Positions 23,007-64,000 of a DNA stretch of 64,000 bases are shown here, in pieces. The position numbers and the translations under genes were made by a program. Position 1 is the stretch's first letter. Every line of letters begins with the position of its first letter. Where the stretch lies: NCBI RefSeq assembly GCF_024679245.1, contig NC_090187.1, forward strand, positions 740,798 to 804,797, in the 5' to 3' direction. The notes beneath the pieces are model-generated. The model was not told the DNA's origin. It ran no database searches and worked only from the letters and a program-made list of their open reading frames with translations. The stretch comes from Pseudorasbora parva (lineage: Eukaryota; Chordata; Actinopteri; Cypriniformes; Gobionidae).

Positions 23007-23427
23007 TTAAAGGGTTAGTTCACCCAAAAATGAAATGTATGTCATTAACTCCTCTCCCTAATGTCGGTCCACACCCGTAAGCGCGATATAAATAAAGTTG
23101 ATTGATTGATTGATAACCGTTCCAATCTTTGTTCGCCGGTTGACGAAAGTCGTAGTTTTTGTTATTTTTGGACCCAAATGTATTTTGGATGCTTCAAGAG
23201 ACTCTAATTAACCCACTGATGTCTCATATGGACTACTGTGATGATGTTTTTATTCCCTTTCTGGACATGGACAGTATAGTGTGCATACACTTGCATACGC
23301 TCTCGGACTAAATATAAAATATCTTAAACTGTGTGTGAAGATGAGCGGAGGTCTGACGGGTGTGGAGCGACATTAGGGACAGGAGTTAATGACAGAAGAT
23401 TCATTTTTGGCTGAACTAACCCTTTAA
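23007..23427. mobile_element. TTAA-flanked non-autonomous element with LINE tail inside
   Basis: It runs from ttaaagggttagttcaccca to ggctgaactaaccctttaa, giving TIRs with TTAA at both outer edges. The interior from about 23150 is almost the same as 34905-35040 plus 36885-37040. At about 23081-23114 it holds a short (GATT)n-tailed LINE 3' end (cgatataaataaagttgatt). Confidence 0.8.
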
Positions 23428-23429
23428 AC

Positions 23430-24652
23430 GGATCAGATGACGGATTGATAGAACAATGCAATGTCACGAGGCTCTGATGTTACATATAATTACTAAAGGT
23501 TTTGATTTGTAAAGGTTTTCCTCTTTCTTGTGCTTGCATCATTTGCCCTGTTTCTGTATCTTCGCTTGTCCAGAAGTTATTGCACTTCCGATATAAACAG
23601 GGCAAGGAAAATCCTCTGGAGATGAAACAAATGATCAACCTCCTCTAGTGAGATTCCGGTAACTAAACCTTAATGCTATTTTTCATTGTGTGTGTGGGCC
23701 AAGCACAGTGAAAGCATGTTAAGTAATGCCAGCAATGCCAAAACAAACCCACTGCAACAATGAGCAATCAGACATTAAGATGATTTTAGGTGAAATGGCT
23801 AAAAAATTAATTTTGAAGAAAGTTGGTAATCAAAAAGTTGACGGATTCACCCCGAAGTCATGGGTTTTGACGGATTAACTTCCAAAGTAGAGGAAAAAAC
23901 ACCATGGAAGTCTATAGACTGGTGCAGGTAAGACTTTCTCTAGGCCTAAACGCAGACGCAAGTTTTTTAGCACTTCCCTCGTCCCGAAGTCTGTGGGTTT
24001 TATGAACGGGGTTTCGGTTCAGTGCTAACAATGCTAACGGGACTACAGAGACAGTGGAGGAGATTTAACATCATCAGATAAACAGGTAAACACAGCCGCT
24101 TTCACAACCTTATTATGCTCATATTTGAGCTCTTATGAACTAGTCTAACCGCAAACGCTGTTTTGAGATAAAAACTGAAGAGTTTTGGGAAGGTTAGTGA
24201 TGGTGACATTGAAGTCATGTGACCATGGTGTAGTCCGTTTATAGCTTTAGCCTTTTACTTCTGGCGACTGCATTTAGGCTTCAAAATGGACAAAAGTTGT
24301 GGTCATCTGTGAAAATTATCTTGATGGACAATGTGCAAGTATCCTAAAAATTGTTGATCAAAGAGCTTGTTCTTAATGATAATCCATATGGGAGATTCCT
24401 ATTGTTACACCTCAAAAAATGCTTTTCTTACTTAGTATTTTTGTCTTGTTTCTAGTCAAAATTCTTACATTAAGAAACATTTACTAGACAAGTAAAAATT
24501 ATTGTCTTGTTTTGGGAAAAAATAACTCAGTTGTGGTTTGAAGTCGTAACCAACTTACAAGCTCAAAACCCTGCCTGGAACGCAGCATAACTCCTAAACA
24601 TTTAATATTAATATTTGACAACAGTTTTTATTTTATTTTATGATGGATATGT
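23430..24652. other. Intergenic, mostly unassigned
   Basis: No conserved exon. The stretch 24410-24534 is a left-arm fragment of the palindromic MITE (caaaaaatgcttttcttac). The remainder, including about 23760-24350, has repeat-like phrasing but no clear boundaries. Confidence 0.5.
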
Positions 24653-25902
24653 TTAAAGCTACACTGTGTGATATTTTCCCCCATCTAGTGGTGTAAAGGT
24701 ATATGACCATCCAGTGAATAATAGTTTCTGCTCCTCTCAATTTCGATTTCGTTTCAACTCCTACGGAGGCTGATTTAGTCATGGCTCCAGTTCGACCTCT
24801 TCGGTGAGTGTTGCAAGTGATGAGGTCACTTTTGAAAACTATTATAATTTGCAGTTATTTAATTTGCCAAATGATCTATGATTAAATTAATTTATGTAAA
24901 ATGAATAATAGTTTTACGTTTTCGTTATTTTTTACCATTTCATTGCTAACCTCAGCTATCAGGTTCCCAGACGAATGCAAGCTAATCTTAGTAAAGGAAC
25001 TTTTATCAATGCTATCGTTATTGTGTATATTGTACAACACCACTAGCGTAAGGCAAACAAATTATAATGCAATTAAAATATTAATCTCATGTTATCCCTC
25101 ATAGAACACGGATTTATGTTATAAGGTAAACAATACTTCTTCATCATTGACGCGAGGAAAACTATCCTAGACGTCGTTCTAGTGTTATGCTCAGCACACC
25201 ATGATATAATTAGCCAAGCAACAATAAAACTTCCAATATACACAAATAGGCTGAATTAATATTACCTGTCGAGAAGAAAGCAGGCAACGTCGGCGTTCTT
25301 TTTAAAATCGTTGCTCCTCATGAGCTCTCCATCTTGGAAAGGCCACTCCAATATTTACTTTTGTCTTGTTGATTTGCCCGTTGCGTTGCCGTCTTAATTC
25401 TCTTTTCCGCTTCCTTGGCGACTCTGATACATATCCCGCAATGTTACTAGGTCCCCGACCCGGGTCGAATTCGGTAATCAATGCCGGGACGTGGTTGCTT
25501 TCACACAGAAGGCGACCCGGCAATGCTCCGGGAATATTGCGGGTCCGACGTGCAGTGTGAAAGGGGCTTAAGAGTGATCCTCCATCATCATATAGCAGCC
25601 TCAAGCAGTCCTCCTCTTCACATTCGACACGGTGCCATCGAGTGTAAAAACGCGAAAAGCGAAGCTTGAATTTACGGGTATGTCCCTCTTTGGCAAATGT
25701 ACTTTCAAGATGGAGGAGCAACATGGCGACCGCCATCCGAACCCCTAACACTTATGCATTTTCAATGGTTTATTATAAAATTACGAGAATACATTATTAC
25801 TTGAAAGAAGTAAATATACATTAATGAGCACATATATTTTTGAAAGAACTAAGTGATTTTAGCTAAGAATAAACTAAAAAAAGTTACACAGTGTAGCTTT
25901 AA
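24653..25902. mobile_element. TTAA-flanked non-autonomous element, 1.25 kb
   Basis: The ends ttaaagctacactgtgtgat and ttacacagtgtagctttaa are inverted repeats with TTAA at each edge, as in Kolobok/piggyBac-type targets. It contains another repeat block (tcccgcaatgttactaggtc, caatgctccgggaatattgc). The 149-aa minus ORF at 25302-25751 lies inside and shows no family I recognise. Confidence 0.75.
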
Positions 25903-26139
25903 CGACCCACAGTAATTACTCAACTTTTTAAAATGTAATTTCGCCATTTTTAATTGAAAATTAAATCATATAAATTATGCAATCTATAACCAAAAGTGAC
26001 AAAACACGAAACATTTATTTATTTATTTTACATGTTTGACATATTAAGACATACAAACAGAGTGAATATGTGCATATTTTAATATGCATGTTTGCTTTTT
26101 CAAAAAACAAACAAAAAAAAAAACTCCTCCTGTGTGATT

Positions 26140-26247
26140 TATAAGCCTTTTGTAAAGTGGGGCCATGGGTAATGTCCTCATATTTCACCCTCTCCTGTAA
26201 TACCTGTGTCATACCCATGGCATTATACACATTTGTGTCCTCATATG

Positions 26248-26333
<86 letters not shown>

Positions 26334-26335
26334 CT
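26140..26335. repeat. Dispersed repeat with (CA)n tract
   Basis: Block 26155-26230 (aatacctgtgtcatacccat) is the reverse complement of the block at 14025-14090, and (CA)n follows at 26251-26331. Confidence 0.8.
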
Positions 26336-26339
26336 CGAA

Positions 26340-26860
26340 CACATTAGTTCGGAGTCGACTCCATGTATTCCAGTACCGGGATCGGAGTCAGTTCACTTCG
26401 GCCATACTATTATCAGATGCGGGGATGTTCTGTGAGGAACGGCTTTTCTCAGGTAGGTGATGTCTATCTCAGACAGATCTTGAGTCAGATAATGATATTT
26501 CTCATATGATATGAAATAATAACTATAATAAAAACGGACGATGGGGCCAATATTCCCCCAGAGCCACCCGGAGTCCCCCGCTCCCGGCGCAGGTGGTGCG
26601 GTCTGGCTGGAGCAGGAAGCGGGAAGTGAAGACTGTGGCCAGCTCTCCATAACTATCATCGGCTCCTCCACAAGCCTTCTTTAATTAGAGAATATCTGCG
26701 TTAAGGCTTCGAAGTACAGCGTCAGTATAAAGGTATGACCCGCCATGTTATAACGCAAACGCCTCAGGAACACGAGCGCACTTCACCTTTATTCCGCTTT
26801 ATTTCCGCTCCTTTGATTTAGTTCAGATTTAATGTGTGTGTTTTAAAGCCTGCTCATCTC
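26340..26860 (+). promoter_or_regulatory. cttn: Possible cttn promoter and untranslated first exon
   Basis: GC-richer than its surroundings, with CpGs (ggagtcgactcc, cggggatg, ctcccggcgcagg). A possible donor is ataaag|gtatga near 26731. Vertebrate cortactin genes have an untranslated first exon, and the first coding exon here begins right at ATG after an acceptor, so an upstream exon is needed. No TATA box or exon boundary is proven. Confidence 0.35.
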
Positions 26861-26862
26861 TC

Positions 26863-26863
26863 T

Positions 26864-26900
<37 letters not shown>
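26863..26900. repeat. (TG)n microsatellite
   Basis: Short TG tract between the putative cttn 5' region and the large minisatellite. Confidence 0.85.
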
Positions 26901-26902
<2 letters not shown>

Positions 26903-27129
26903 GCGTGGCACGACGTGTCAGACGTCAGTTCAGTAGTAATGATAGTTGTAGGAATGATGATGACTAACTAGTTCCAAGCCAGTCGACCTATTTACACCAC
27001 CTAGTAGCCTAGATATGCGTCATCCTGTGCGCGTTCACAGACACCCTTAATAGTGAACATGTTTCTGATGTATTTCAGTCTATGTCACCAAATGTACACC
27101 AAACTCTGGTGCTTTGACAACATAAAATC

Positions 27130-30128
27130 TTTGTTTGTGTGGAGTGTGTGATGGTGTTTGCGTGGAGTGTGTGATGGTGAGTGTGTGATGGTGTTTGCGT
27201 GGAGTGTGTGATGGTGTGGAGTGTGTGATGATGTTTGCATGGAGTGTGCGTTGCGTGGAGTGTGCGTTGTGTGGAGTGTGTGATGGTGTTTGTGTGGAGT
27301 GTGTGATGGTGTTTGCGTGGAGTGTGCGTTGTGTGGAGTGTGCGTTGCGTGGAGTGTGTGATGGTGTTTGCGTGGAGTGTGTGATGGTGTTTGCGTGGTG
27401 TGTGTGATGGTGTTTGCGTGGAGTGTGTGATGGTGTTTGCGTGGAGTGTGTGATGGTGTTTGCGTGGAGTGTGTGGTGGAGTTTGGGTGGAGTGTGTGAT
27501 GGTGTTTGCGTGGAGTGTGTGATGGTGTGGAGTGTGTGATGGTGTGGAGTGTGTGATGGCATGGAGTGTGTGATGGTGTTTGCGTGGAATGTGTGATGGT
27601 GTGGAGTGTGTGATGGTGTTTGCGTGGAGTCTGTGATGGTGTGGAGTGTGTGATGGTGTTTGCGTGGAGTGTGTGATGGTGTGGAGTGTGTGATGGTGTT
27701 CGCGTGGAGTGTGTGATGGTGTGGAGTGTGTGAGGGTGTGGAGTCTGTGATGGTGTGGAGTGTGTGATGGTGTTTGCGTGGAGTGTGTGATGGTGTGGAG
27801 TGTGTGATGGTGTTTGCGTGGAGTGTGTGATGGTGTTTGCGTGGAGTGTGTGATGGTGTGGAGTGTGTGATGGTGTTTGCGTGGAGTGTGTGATGGTGTG
27901 GAGTGTGTGATGGTGTTTGTGTGGAGTGTGTGATGGCATGGAGTGTGTGATGGTGTTTGCGTGGAGTGTGTGATGGTGTGGAGTGTGTGATGGTGTTTGC
28001 GTGGAGTGTGTGATGGTGTGGAGTGTGTGATGGTGTTTGCGTGGATTGTGTGATGGCGTGGAGTGTGTGATGGTGTTTGTGTGGAGTGTGTGATGGCATG
28101 GAGTGTGTGATGGTGTTTGCGTGGAATGTGTGATGGTGTGGAGTGTGTGATGGTGTTTGCGTGGAGTGTGTGATGGTGTGGAGTGTGTGATGGTGTTTGC
28201 GTGGAATGTGTGATGGTGTGGAGTGTGTGATGGTGTGGAGTGTGTGATGGTGATTGCGTGGAGTGTGTGATGGTGTTTGCGTGGAGTGTGTGATGGTGTG
28301 GAGTGTGTGATGGTGTTTGCGTGGAATGTGTGATGGTGTGGAGTGTGTGATGGTGTTTGCGTGGAGTGTGTGATGGTGTGGAGTGTGTGATGGTGTTTGC
28401 GTGGAGTGTGTGATGGTGTGGAGTGTGTGATGGTGTTTGCGTGGAGTGTGTGATGGTGTGGAGTGTGTGATGGTGTTTGCGTGGAGTGTGTGATGGTGTG
28501 GAGTGTGTGATGGTGTTTGCGTGGATTGTGTGATGGCGTGGAGTGTGTGATGGTGTTTGTGTGGAGTGTGTGATGGCATGGAGTGTGTGATGGTGTTTGC
28601 GTGGAATGTGTGATGGTGTGGAGTGTGTGATGGTGTTTGCGTGGAGTGTGTGATGGTGATTGCGTGGAGTGTGTGATGGTGTTTGCGTGGAGTGTGTGAT
28701 GGTGTGGAGTGTGTGATGGTGTTTGCGTGGAATGTGTGATGGTGTGGAGTGTGTGATGGTGTGGAGTGTGTGATGGTGTTTGCGTGGAGTGTGTGATGGT
28801 GTGGAGTGTGTGATGGTGTTTGCGTGGAGTGTGTGATGGTGTGGAGTGTGTGATGGTGTTTGTGTGGAGTGTGTGATGGCATGGAGTGTGTGATGGTGTT
28901 TGCGTGGAGTGTGTGATGGTGTGGAGTGTGTGATGGTGTTTGCATGGAGTGTGTGATGGTGTGGAGTGTGTGATGGTGTTTGCGTGGATTGTGTGATGGC
29001 GTGGAGTGTGTGATGGTGTTTGTGTGGAGTGTGTGATGGCATGGAGTGTGTGATGGTGTTTGCGTGGAATGTGTGATGGTGTGGAGTGTGTGATGGTGTT
29101 TGCGTGGAGTGTGTGATGGTGATTGCGTGGAGTGTGTGATGGTGTTTGCGTGGAGTGTGTGATGGTGTGGAGTGTGTGATGGTGTTTGCGTGGAGTGTGT
29201 GATGGTGTTTGCGTGGAGTGTGTGATGGTGTGGAGTGTGTGATGGTGTTTGCGTGGAGTGTGTGATGGTGTTTGCGTGGAGTGTGTGATGGTGTTTGCGT
29301 GGAGTGTGTGATGGTGTTTGCGTGGAGTGTGTGATGGTGTTTGCGTGGAGTGTGTGATGGCGTGGAGTGTGTGATGGTGTTTGCGTGGAATGTGTGATGG
29401 TGTGGAGTGTGTGATGGTGTTTGCGTGGAGTGTGTGATGGTGTGGAGTGTGTGATGGTGTTTGCGTGGAGTGTGTGATGGTGTTTGCGTGGAGTGTGTGA
29501 TGGTGATTGTGTGGAGTGTGTGATGGTGTTTGCGTGGAGTGTGTGATGGTGTGGAGTGTGTGATGGTGTGGAGTGTGTGATGGTGTTTGCGTGGAATGTG
29601 TGATGGTGTGGAGTGTGTGATGGTGTTTGCGTGGAATGTGTGATGGTGTGGAGTGTGTGATGGTGTTTGCGTGGAGTGTGTGATGGTGTGGAGTGTGTGA
29701 TGGTTTTTGCGTAGAGTCTGTGATGGTGTTTGCGTGGAGTGTGTGATGGTGTTTGCGTGGAGTGTGTGATGGTGTTTGCGTGGAGTGTGTGATGGTGTGG
29801 AGTGTGTGATGGTGTTTGCGTGGAGTGTGTGATGGTGTGGAGTGTGTGATGGTGTTTGCGTGGAGTCTGTGATGGTGTTTGCGTGGAGTGTGTGATGGTG
29901 TGGAGTGTGTGATGGTGTTTGCGTGGAGCCTGTGATGGTGTTTGCGTGGAGTGTGTGATGGTGTGGAGTGTGTGATGGTGTTTGCGTGGAGTGTGTGATG
30001 GTGTTTGCGTGGAGTGTGTGATGGTGTGGAGTGTGTGATGGTGTTTGCGTGGAGCCTGTGATGGTGTTTGCGTGGAGTGTGTGATGGTGTGGAGTGTGTG
30101 ATGGTGTGGAGTGTGTGATGGTGTGGAG
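27130..30128. repeat. GT-rich minisatellite, left block (3.0 kb)
   Basis: Built from two related units: about 23 bp (tggagtgtgtgatggtgtttgcg) and about 17 bp (tggagtgtgtgatggtg), often alternating as a 40-bp pair. A variant segment starting gtggattgtgtgatggcgtg recurs at 28041, 28521 and 28984, so a higher-order period near 460-480 bp exists. The stop-free minus frames (1021 and 621 codons) are a by-product of the repeat. Confidence 0.95.
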
Positions 30129-31318
30129 TAGTGTTGTCACGATACCAAAATTATGACTTCGATACGATATCAGACTTAAATATCGATATATCGGTACTAA
30201 ATCGATACCACAGTAAAAAAATAAATAAATAAGATAAGATGCTTAATATGACAACAGAACTTGTTATTATTCATTGTTATTTTTTACTAAAAATTCATGT
30301 GGCCCGCATGTTCCTTAGGGTTGGGCATCGTTTTGATTTGAACAATTATTGATCAATTACTATTAAAATTCTCACAAATTTTTGCTATCTCAATGTATTA
30401 TTTACAATGGGGTAATTGTGTTGCAATAGCTCACACACAGCACAAGAAAGCTTGATTTCGAATGGTAAATTGAATTTAAAAAGACGAGTAAACAGTAATA
30501 AAATAAGAACAAATAAACAGATTACAAACAATAGCACAAATAAATGCAATAGAATAGAAGATAAAAATTAAAAAGACTGCTTTATTTTTTCAGGTAGGTC
30601 TAACATTCAGATAAGAAACTGAATTTAAAAAATGCATAGTAATTACATTTAAAACAACATTGAATAATGTTCTTTGTAAAAAATTCAATAGCGTACAGAT
30701 GAAACTATTAAAGTTACACAAGTTGATCAGTCAAGAGCAGTTGATCGTTTGTCTTTTTGTAGTTTGAATAACAAATGACTGCGGTCCCTTTAAGACTAAC
30801 AGACGCGTGGATCCTAAACACTGCTCCTGTTACTCGTTCTTCCTGAACTGTTTGCGACTGTGTTTACATTAATACTCTTCCAGATAAGCACTGATAATTC
30901 TTTGAGTGTATTTGACCAATAATAAGCTGGAAAAGGAAGCAAATGATTGCACTTGTATCATGTCAGAGGCGGCTTTATTACGGTAGGCTATGTGTGTGTG
31001 CGCTTCAGATGTGGAGCACGAAATCTGCGGGGATTAGTAGAATTAATTTATGTGCAATCCCGCGCGAAATTCAGACCGATCACACACTAACACTAACACA
31101 CTGTCATGAGGAAAAAGTCCAGCAGAACGCGCGTTCGCCCGCTTCGCCGTGCTCAGAGGTTAACCGGGCTGAGGGAGAATATGCCGGTGTGTGTCAACTC
31201 GCTGACGGTCGGAGAGGAGAGCGCAGCTGATATCGATACTGTAAAAACTGAGAATCGTATCGTTTCAGATATTCCAGTATCGATATATATCGAAATATCG
31301 ATATTTTTGACAACACTA
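30129..31318. mobile_element. hAT-like non-autonomous element inside minisatellite (1190 bp)
   Basis: The ends TAGTGTTGTCACGATACC and ...ATTTTTGACAACACTA form inverted repeats (TAGTGTTGTCA, 11 bp). It is flanked on both sides by gtgtggag (30121-30128 and 31319-31326), an 8-bp duplication as hAT elements make. Because the array itself contains gtgtggag, the duplication is consistent with, not proof of, hAT. No transposase ORF is present. Confidence 0.85.
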
Positions 31319-33240
31319 GTGTGGAGTGTGTAATGGTGTGGAGTGTATGATGGTGTTTGCTTGGAGTGTGTGATGGTGTTTGCGTGGAGTGTGTGATGGT
31401 GTTTGTGTGGAGTGTGCGATGGTGTTTTTTTGGTGGAGTGTGTAATGGTGTGGAGTGTGTGATGGTGTTTGCGTGGAGTGTGTGATGGTGTTTGTGTGGA
31501 GTGTGTGATGGTGTGGAGTGTGTGATGGTGTTTGCGTGGAGTGTGTGATGGTGTGGAGTGTGTGATGGTGTTTGCGTGGAGTGTGTGATGGTGTGGAGTG
31601 TGTGATGGTGTTTGCGTGGAGTCTGTGATGGTGTTTGCGTGGAGTGTGTGATGGTGTGGAGTGTGTGATGGTGTTTGCGTGGACTCTGTGATGGTGTTTG
31701 CGTGGAGTGTGTGATGGTGTGGAGTGTGTAATGGTGTGGAGTGTATGATGGTGTTTGCTTGGAGTGTGTGATGGTGTTTGCGTGGAGTGTGTGATGGTGT
31801 TTGTGTGGAGTGTGCGATGGTGTTTTTTTGGTGGAGTGTGTAATGGTGTGGAGTGTGTGATGGTGTTTGCGTGGAGTGTGTGATGGTGTTTGTGTGGAGT
31901 GTGTGATGGTGTGGAGTGTGTGATGGTGTTTGCGTTGAGTCTGTGATTGTGTTTGCGTGGAGTGTGTGATGGTGTTTGCGTTGAGTCTGTGATGGTGTTT
32001 GTGTGGAGTGTGTGTGGTGTTTGCGTGGAGTGTGTGATGGTGTTTGTGTGGAGTGTGTGATGGTGTTTGTGATGGTGTGGAGTGTGTGATGGTGTTTGTG
32101 TGGAGTGTGTGATGGTGTGGAGTGTGTGATGGTGTTTGTGGAGTGTGTGATGGTGTTTGCGTTGAGTCTGTGATGGTGTTTGTGTGGAGTGTGTGATGGT
32201 GTTTGCGTGGAGTGTGTGATGGTGTTTTCGTGGAGTGTGTAATAGTGTTTATGTGGAGCGTGTGATGGTGTTTTCGATGAGTGTGTGATGGTGTGAAGTG
32301 TGTGATGGTGTTTGCGTGGAGTGTGTGATGGTGTTTGTGAGGAGTGTGTGATGGTGTTTGCGTGGAGTGTGTGATGGTGTTTGCGTGGAGTGTGTGATGG
32401 TGTTTTCGTGGAGTGTGTAATAGTGTTTATGTGGAGCGTGTGATGGTGTTTTCGATGAGTGTGTGATGGTGTGAAGTGTGTGATGGTGTTTGCGTGGAGT
32501 GTGTGATGGTGTTTGTGAGGAGTGTGTGATGGTGTTTTCGTGGAGTGTGTGATGGTGTTTGTGTGGAGTGTGTCATGGTGTTTTCGTGGAGTGTATAATG
32601 GTGTGGAGTGTGTGATGGTGTTTGCGTTGAGTCTGTGATTGTGTTTGCGTGGAGTCTGTGATGGTGTTTGCGTTGAGTCTGTGATGGTGTTTGTGTGGAG
32701 TGTGTGTGGTGTTTGCGTGGAGTGTGTGATGGTGTTTGTGTGGAGTGTGTGATGGTGTTTGTGATGGTGTGGAGTGTGTGATGGTGTTTGTGTGGAGTGT
32801 GTGATGGTGTGGAGTGTGTGATGGTGTTTGTGGAGTGTGTGATGGTGTTTGCGTTGAGTCTGTGATGGTGTTTGTGTGGAGTGTGTGATGGTGTTTGCGT
32901 GGAGTGTGTGATGGTGTTTGCGTGGAGTGTGTGATGGTGTTTTCGTGGAGTGTGTAATAGTGTTTATGTGGAGCGTGTGATGGTGTTTTCGATGAGTGTG
33001 TGATGGTGTGAAGTGTGTGATGGTGTTTGCGTGGAGTGTGTGATGGTGTTTGTGAGGAGTGTGTGATGGTGTTTTCGTGGAGTGTGTGATGGTGTTTGTG
33101 TGGAGTGTGTCATGGTGTTTTCGTGGAGTGTATAATGGTGTGGAGTGTGTGATGGTGTTTGTGTGGAGTGTGTGATGGTGTTTTCGTGGAGTGTGTAATG
33201 GTGTGGAGTGTGTGATGGTGTTTGCGTAGAGACTGTGATG
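31319..33240. repeat. GT-rich minisatellite, middle block (1.9 kb)
   Basis: Same units as the left block but more varied (tttgcgttgagtctgtgatt, ttttcgtggagtgtgtaata). The segment with 'gtgtaatagtgtttatgtgg' occurs three times (about 32235, 32415, 32950), marking larger duplications. Confidence 0.92.
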
Positions 33241-34300
33241 GTGTTTGTGTGTGACGGTGTGGAGTGTGATGGTGTTTGTGTGTGTGACGGTGTTTGTGTG
33301 TGTTACGGTGTTTGTGTGTGTGACGGTGTTTGTGTGTGTGGCGGTGTTTGTGACAGTGTTTGTGTGTGTGACGGTGTTTTTGTGTGTGACGGTGTGTGTG
33401 TGTGTGTGACGGTGCGGAGTGTGTGTGGCGGTGTTTGTGACAGTGTTTTTGTGTGTGACTGTGTGGAGTGTGACGGTGTTTGTGTGTGTGACGGTGTTTG
33501 TGTGTGTGACGGTGTTTGTGTGTGTGGCGGTGTTTGTGACAGTGTTTGTGTGTGTGACAGTGTTTTTGTGTGTGACGTGTGGAGTGTGACGGTGTTTGTG
33601 TGTGTGACGGTGTGTGTGTGTGACGGTGTTTGTTTGTGTAACGGTGTGTGACGGTGTGTGTGTGTGTGTGTGTGACGGTGTTTGTGTGTGTGACGGTGTT
33701 TGTGTGTGTGACGGTGTTTGTGTGTGTGACTGTGTTTGTGTGTGTGACGGTGTGTGTGTGTGTGTGACGGTGTGTGTGTGTGTGACGGTGTTTGTGTGTG
33801 TGATGGAGTTTTTGTGTGTGACTGTGTGGAGTGTGACTGTGTGGAGTGTGACTGTGTGTGTGTGTGACGGTGTGTGTGTGTGTGTGACGGTGTTTGTGTG
33901 TGTGACGGTGTTTGTGTGTGTGACGGTGTGTGTGTGTGTGACGGTGTTTGTGTGTGTGACGGTGTTTGTGTGTGTGACGGTGTTTGTGTGTGTGACGGTG
34001 TGTGTGTTTTATGACGGTGTGTGTGTGTGTGTGACGGTGTGTGTGTGTGTGTGACGGTGTGTGTGTGTGTGACGGTGTTTGTGTGTGTGATGGTGTTTTT
34101 GTGTGTGACTGTGTGGAGTGTGACGGTGTGTGTGTGTGTGACGGTGTGTGTGACGGTGTTTGTGTGTATGACAGGTGTTTGTGTGTGTGTGACGGTGTGT
34201 GTGTGTGTGTGTGACGGTGTTCGTGTGTGTGACGGTGTTTGTGTGTGTGACGGTGTTTGTGTGTGTGTGATGGTTTGTGTGTGTGACGGTGTTTGTGTGT
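33241..34300. repeat. GT/ACGG minisatellite, right block (1.06 kb)
   Basis: Units of about 16-18 bp of the type gtgtgtgtgacggtgttt run right up to the acceptor of the first cttn coding exon (ttgtcag at 34304-34310). Confidence 0.95.
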
Positions 34301-34310
34301 GTGTTGTCAG

Positions 34311-63449
<29,139 letters not shown>

Positions 63450-63860
63450 ACTGGCCCGTTCCCCGGCGGAGTTCATGCTTCCAGTCTTTATCAGCCCTGC
63501 TTTCTCTTCTTTCTGTCTCGTGTTGAGCATTCGCTGGTCATTCTGCTCCTTCAGCCCAACGCTCGGGTCCCGTTTCATGTCCGTAGACCTGTGTTAGACG
63601 CCTCCGCCAATAGAGATTTTATGACACTTCTGAGAGCGTTATATACACACACACACACTTAGTGTGTGAAATAAGAGATCGTAGACCAAAGATCAGAGAT
63701 CTTCTGGCATGTCGTTTGAAAATAAATCATTAGTCGTGCACATGGGCGACTCTTAAAGCTGCGTCCGGACGAACACTTTATCATTTTAGTGTCTTTTTGC
63801 AGTGTTGGAACAGGGAGCAAATGAATATTGTTTGAAAATAAATCTAAATGAAGGCCAAAT
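63450..63860 (+). other. cttn: cttn 3' UTR (putative)
   Basis: Follows the stop codon. Candidate poly(A) signals AATAAA lie at 63721-63726 and 63837-63842. The true end is not shown. Confidence 0.6.
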
Positions 63861-64000
63861 GTGATGCCATATTTGATCACTTTGCGTGGCGTCTGTCCAG
63901 GATGAGCGGACCTTCCACTGCAGTGCTTGAAACGGTTCATAAGAATCACTTTAATGGTATTTGAAGGGTTGTGTATTAGAATCTGATGTCTTGTGTGTAT

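Noticed and set aside
25302..25751. 149-codon minus ORF as a gene
   Set aside because: It lies wholly inside a TTAA-flanked non-autonomous element and crosses a second repeat block. No family motif is seen.
27075..30140. 1021-codon open frame on the minus strand (HTPRKHHHTLHT type)
   Set aside because: It is a translation of the GT-rich minisatellite. Several frames are open at once, the composition follows the 17/23-bp units, and no domain is present.
27130..34300. Tandem repeats as a CRISPR-like array
   Set aside because: There are no unique spacers between repeats; it is a eukaryotic minisatellite.

Overview
The window is vertebrate nuclear DNA from a teleost, most likely a cyprinid-type fish. 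Introns are loaded with short inverted-repeat elements, Tc1/mariner, hAT-like and Harbinger-like elements, CR1/L2-like LINEs with (GATT)n tails, TTAA-flanked elements and long (CA)n/(GATA)n tracts. Two protein genes, both on the + strand, explain every conserved exon I could find; the rest is intron, UTR or repeat. Species cannot be named from the sequence alone.

Region 1-22.9 kb is the 3' end of reelin (reln). Eleven coding segments run from 667 to the stop at 21880-21882 and join in frame with no shift (512 complete residues). They cover the end of reelin repeat 7, all of repeat 8 with its EGF module, and the basic C-terminal region. One segment is a 6-nt microexon (13306-13311, TGTCAG) that inserts Val-Ser just before the C-terminal region, as the neuronal microexon of mammalian RELN does. 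The last intron (about 8.5 kb) and the microexon's upstream intron carry a reverse-transcriptase fragment with an embedded antisense 18S-rRNA-like segment, a 740-bp polypyrimidine tract, and a decayed LINE.

Region 22.9-34.3 kb is intergenic plus the presumed 5' end of the next gene. It holds TTAA-flanked elements (23.0 and 24.65-25.9 kb), a GC-richer stretch near 26.4-26.8 kb that may hold the promoter and untranslated first exon, and then about 7.2 kb of GT-rich minisatellite with higher-order structure, split by a 1190-bp hAT-like element.

Region 34.3-63.5 kb is a complete cortactin-type gene (cttn-like): fourteen coding exons, 34311-63449, 477 aa. It has an acidic DDW Arp2/3-binding N-terminus, 5.5 cortactin repeats, a helical segment, a tyrosine/acidic linker and an SH3 domain. 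One intron uses a GC donor. Its introns hold several nested insertions. A 5.17-kb CR1/L2-like LINE with two open ORFs sits inside a Tc1-like element. A Harbinger-like element sits inside an hAT-like element inside a TTAA-type element. A 121-bp hairpin element sits inside a Myb-like ORF of a Harbinger-like element. There are also an intact 336-aa DD36E Tc1/mariner transposase and a 2-kb minisatellite bracketed by inverted repeats.

The two genes act in linked biology (reelin is a secreted signal for neuronal positioning; cortactin organises branched actin). Their adjacency here is only physical linkage. I found no tRNA gene, CRISPR array or bacterial-type feature. Exon limits come from frame, splice consensus and remembered family sequence, not from transcripts.
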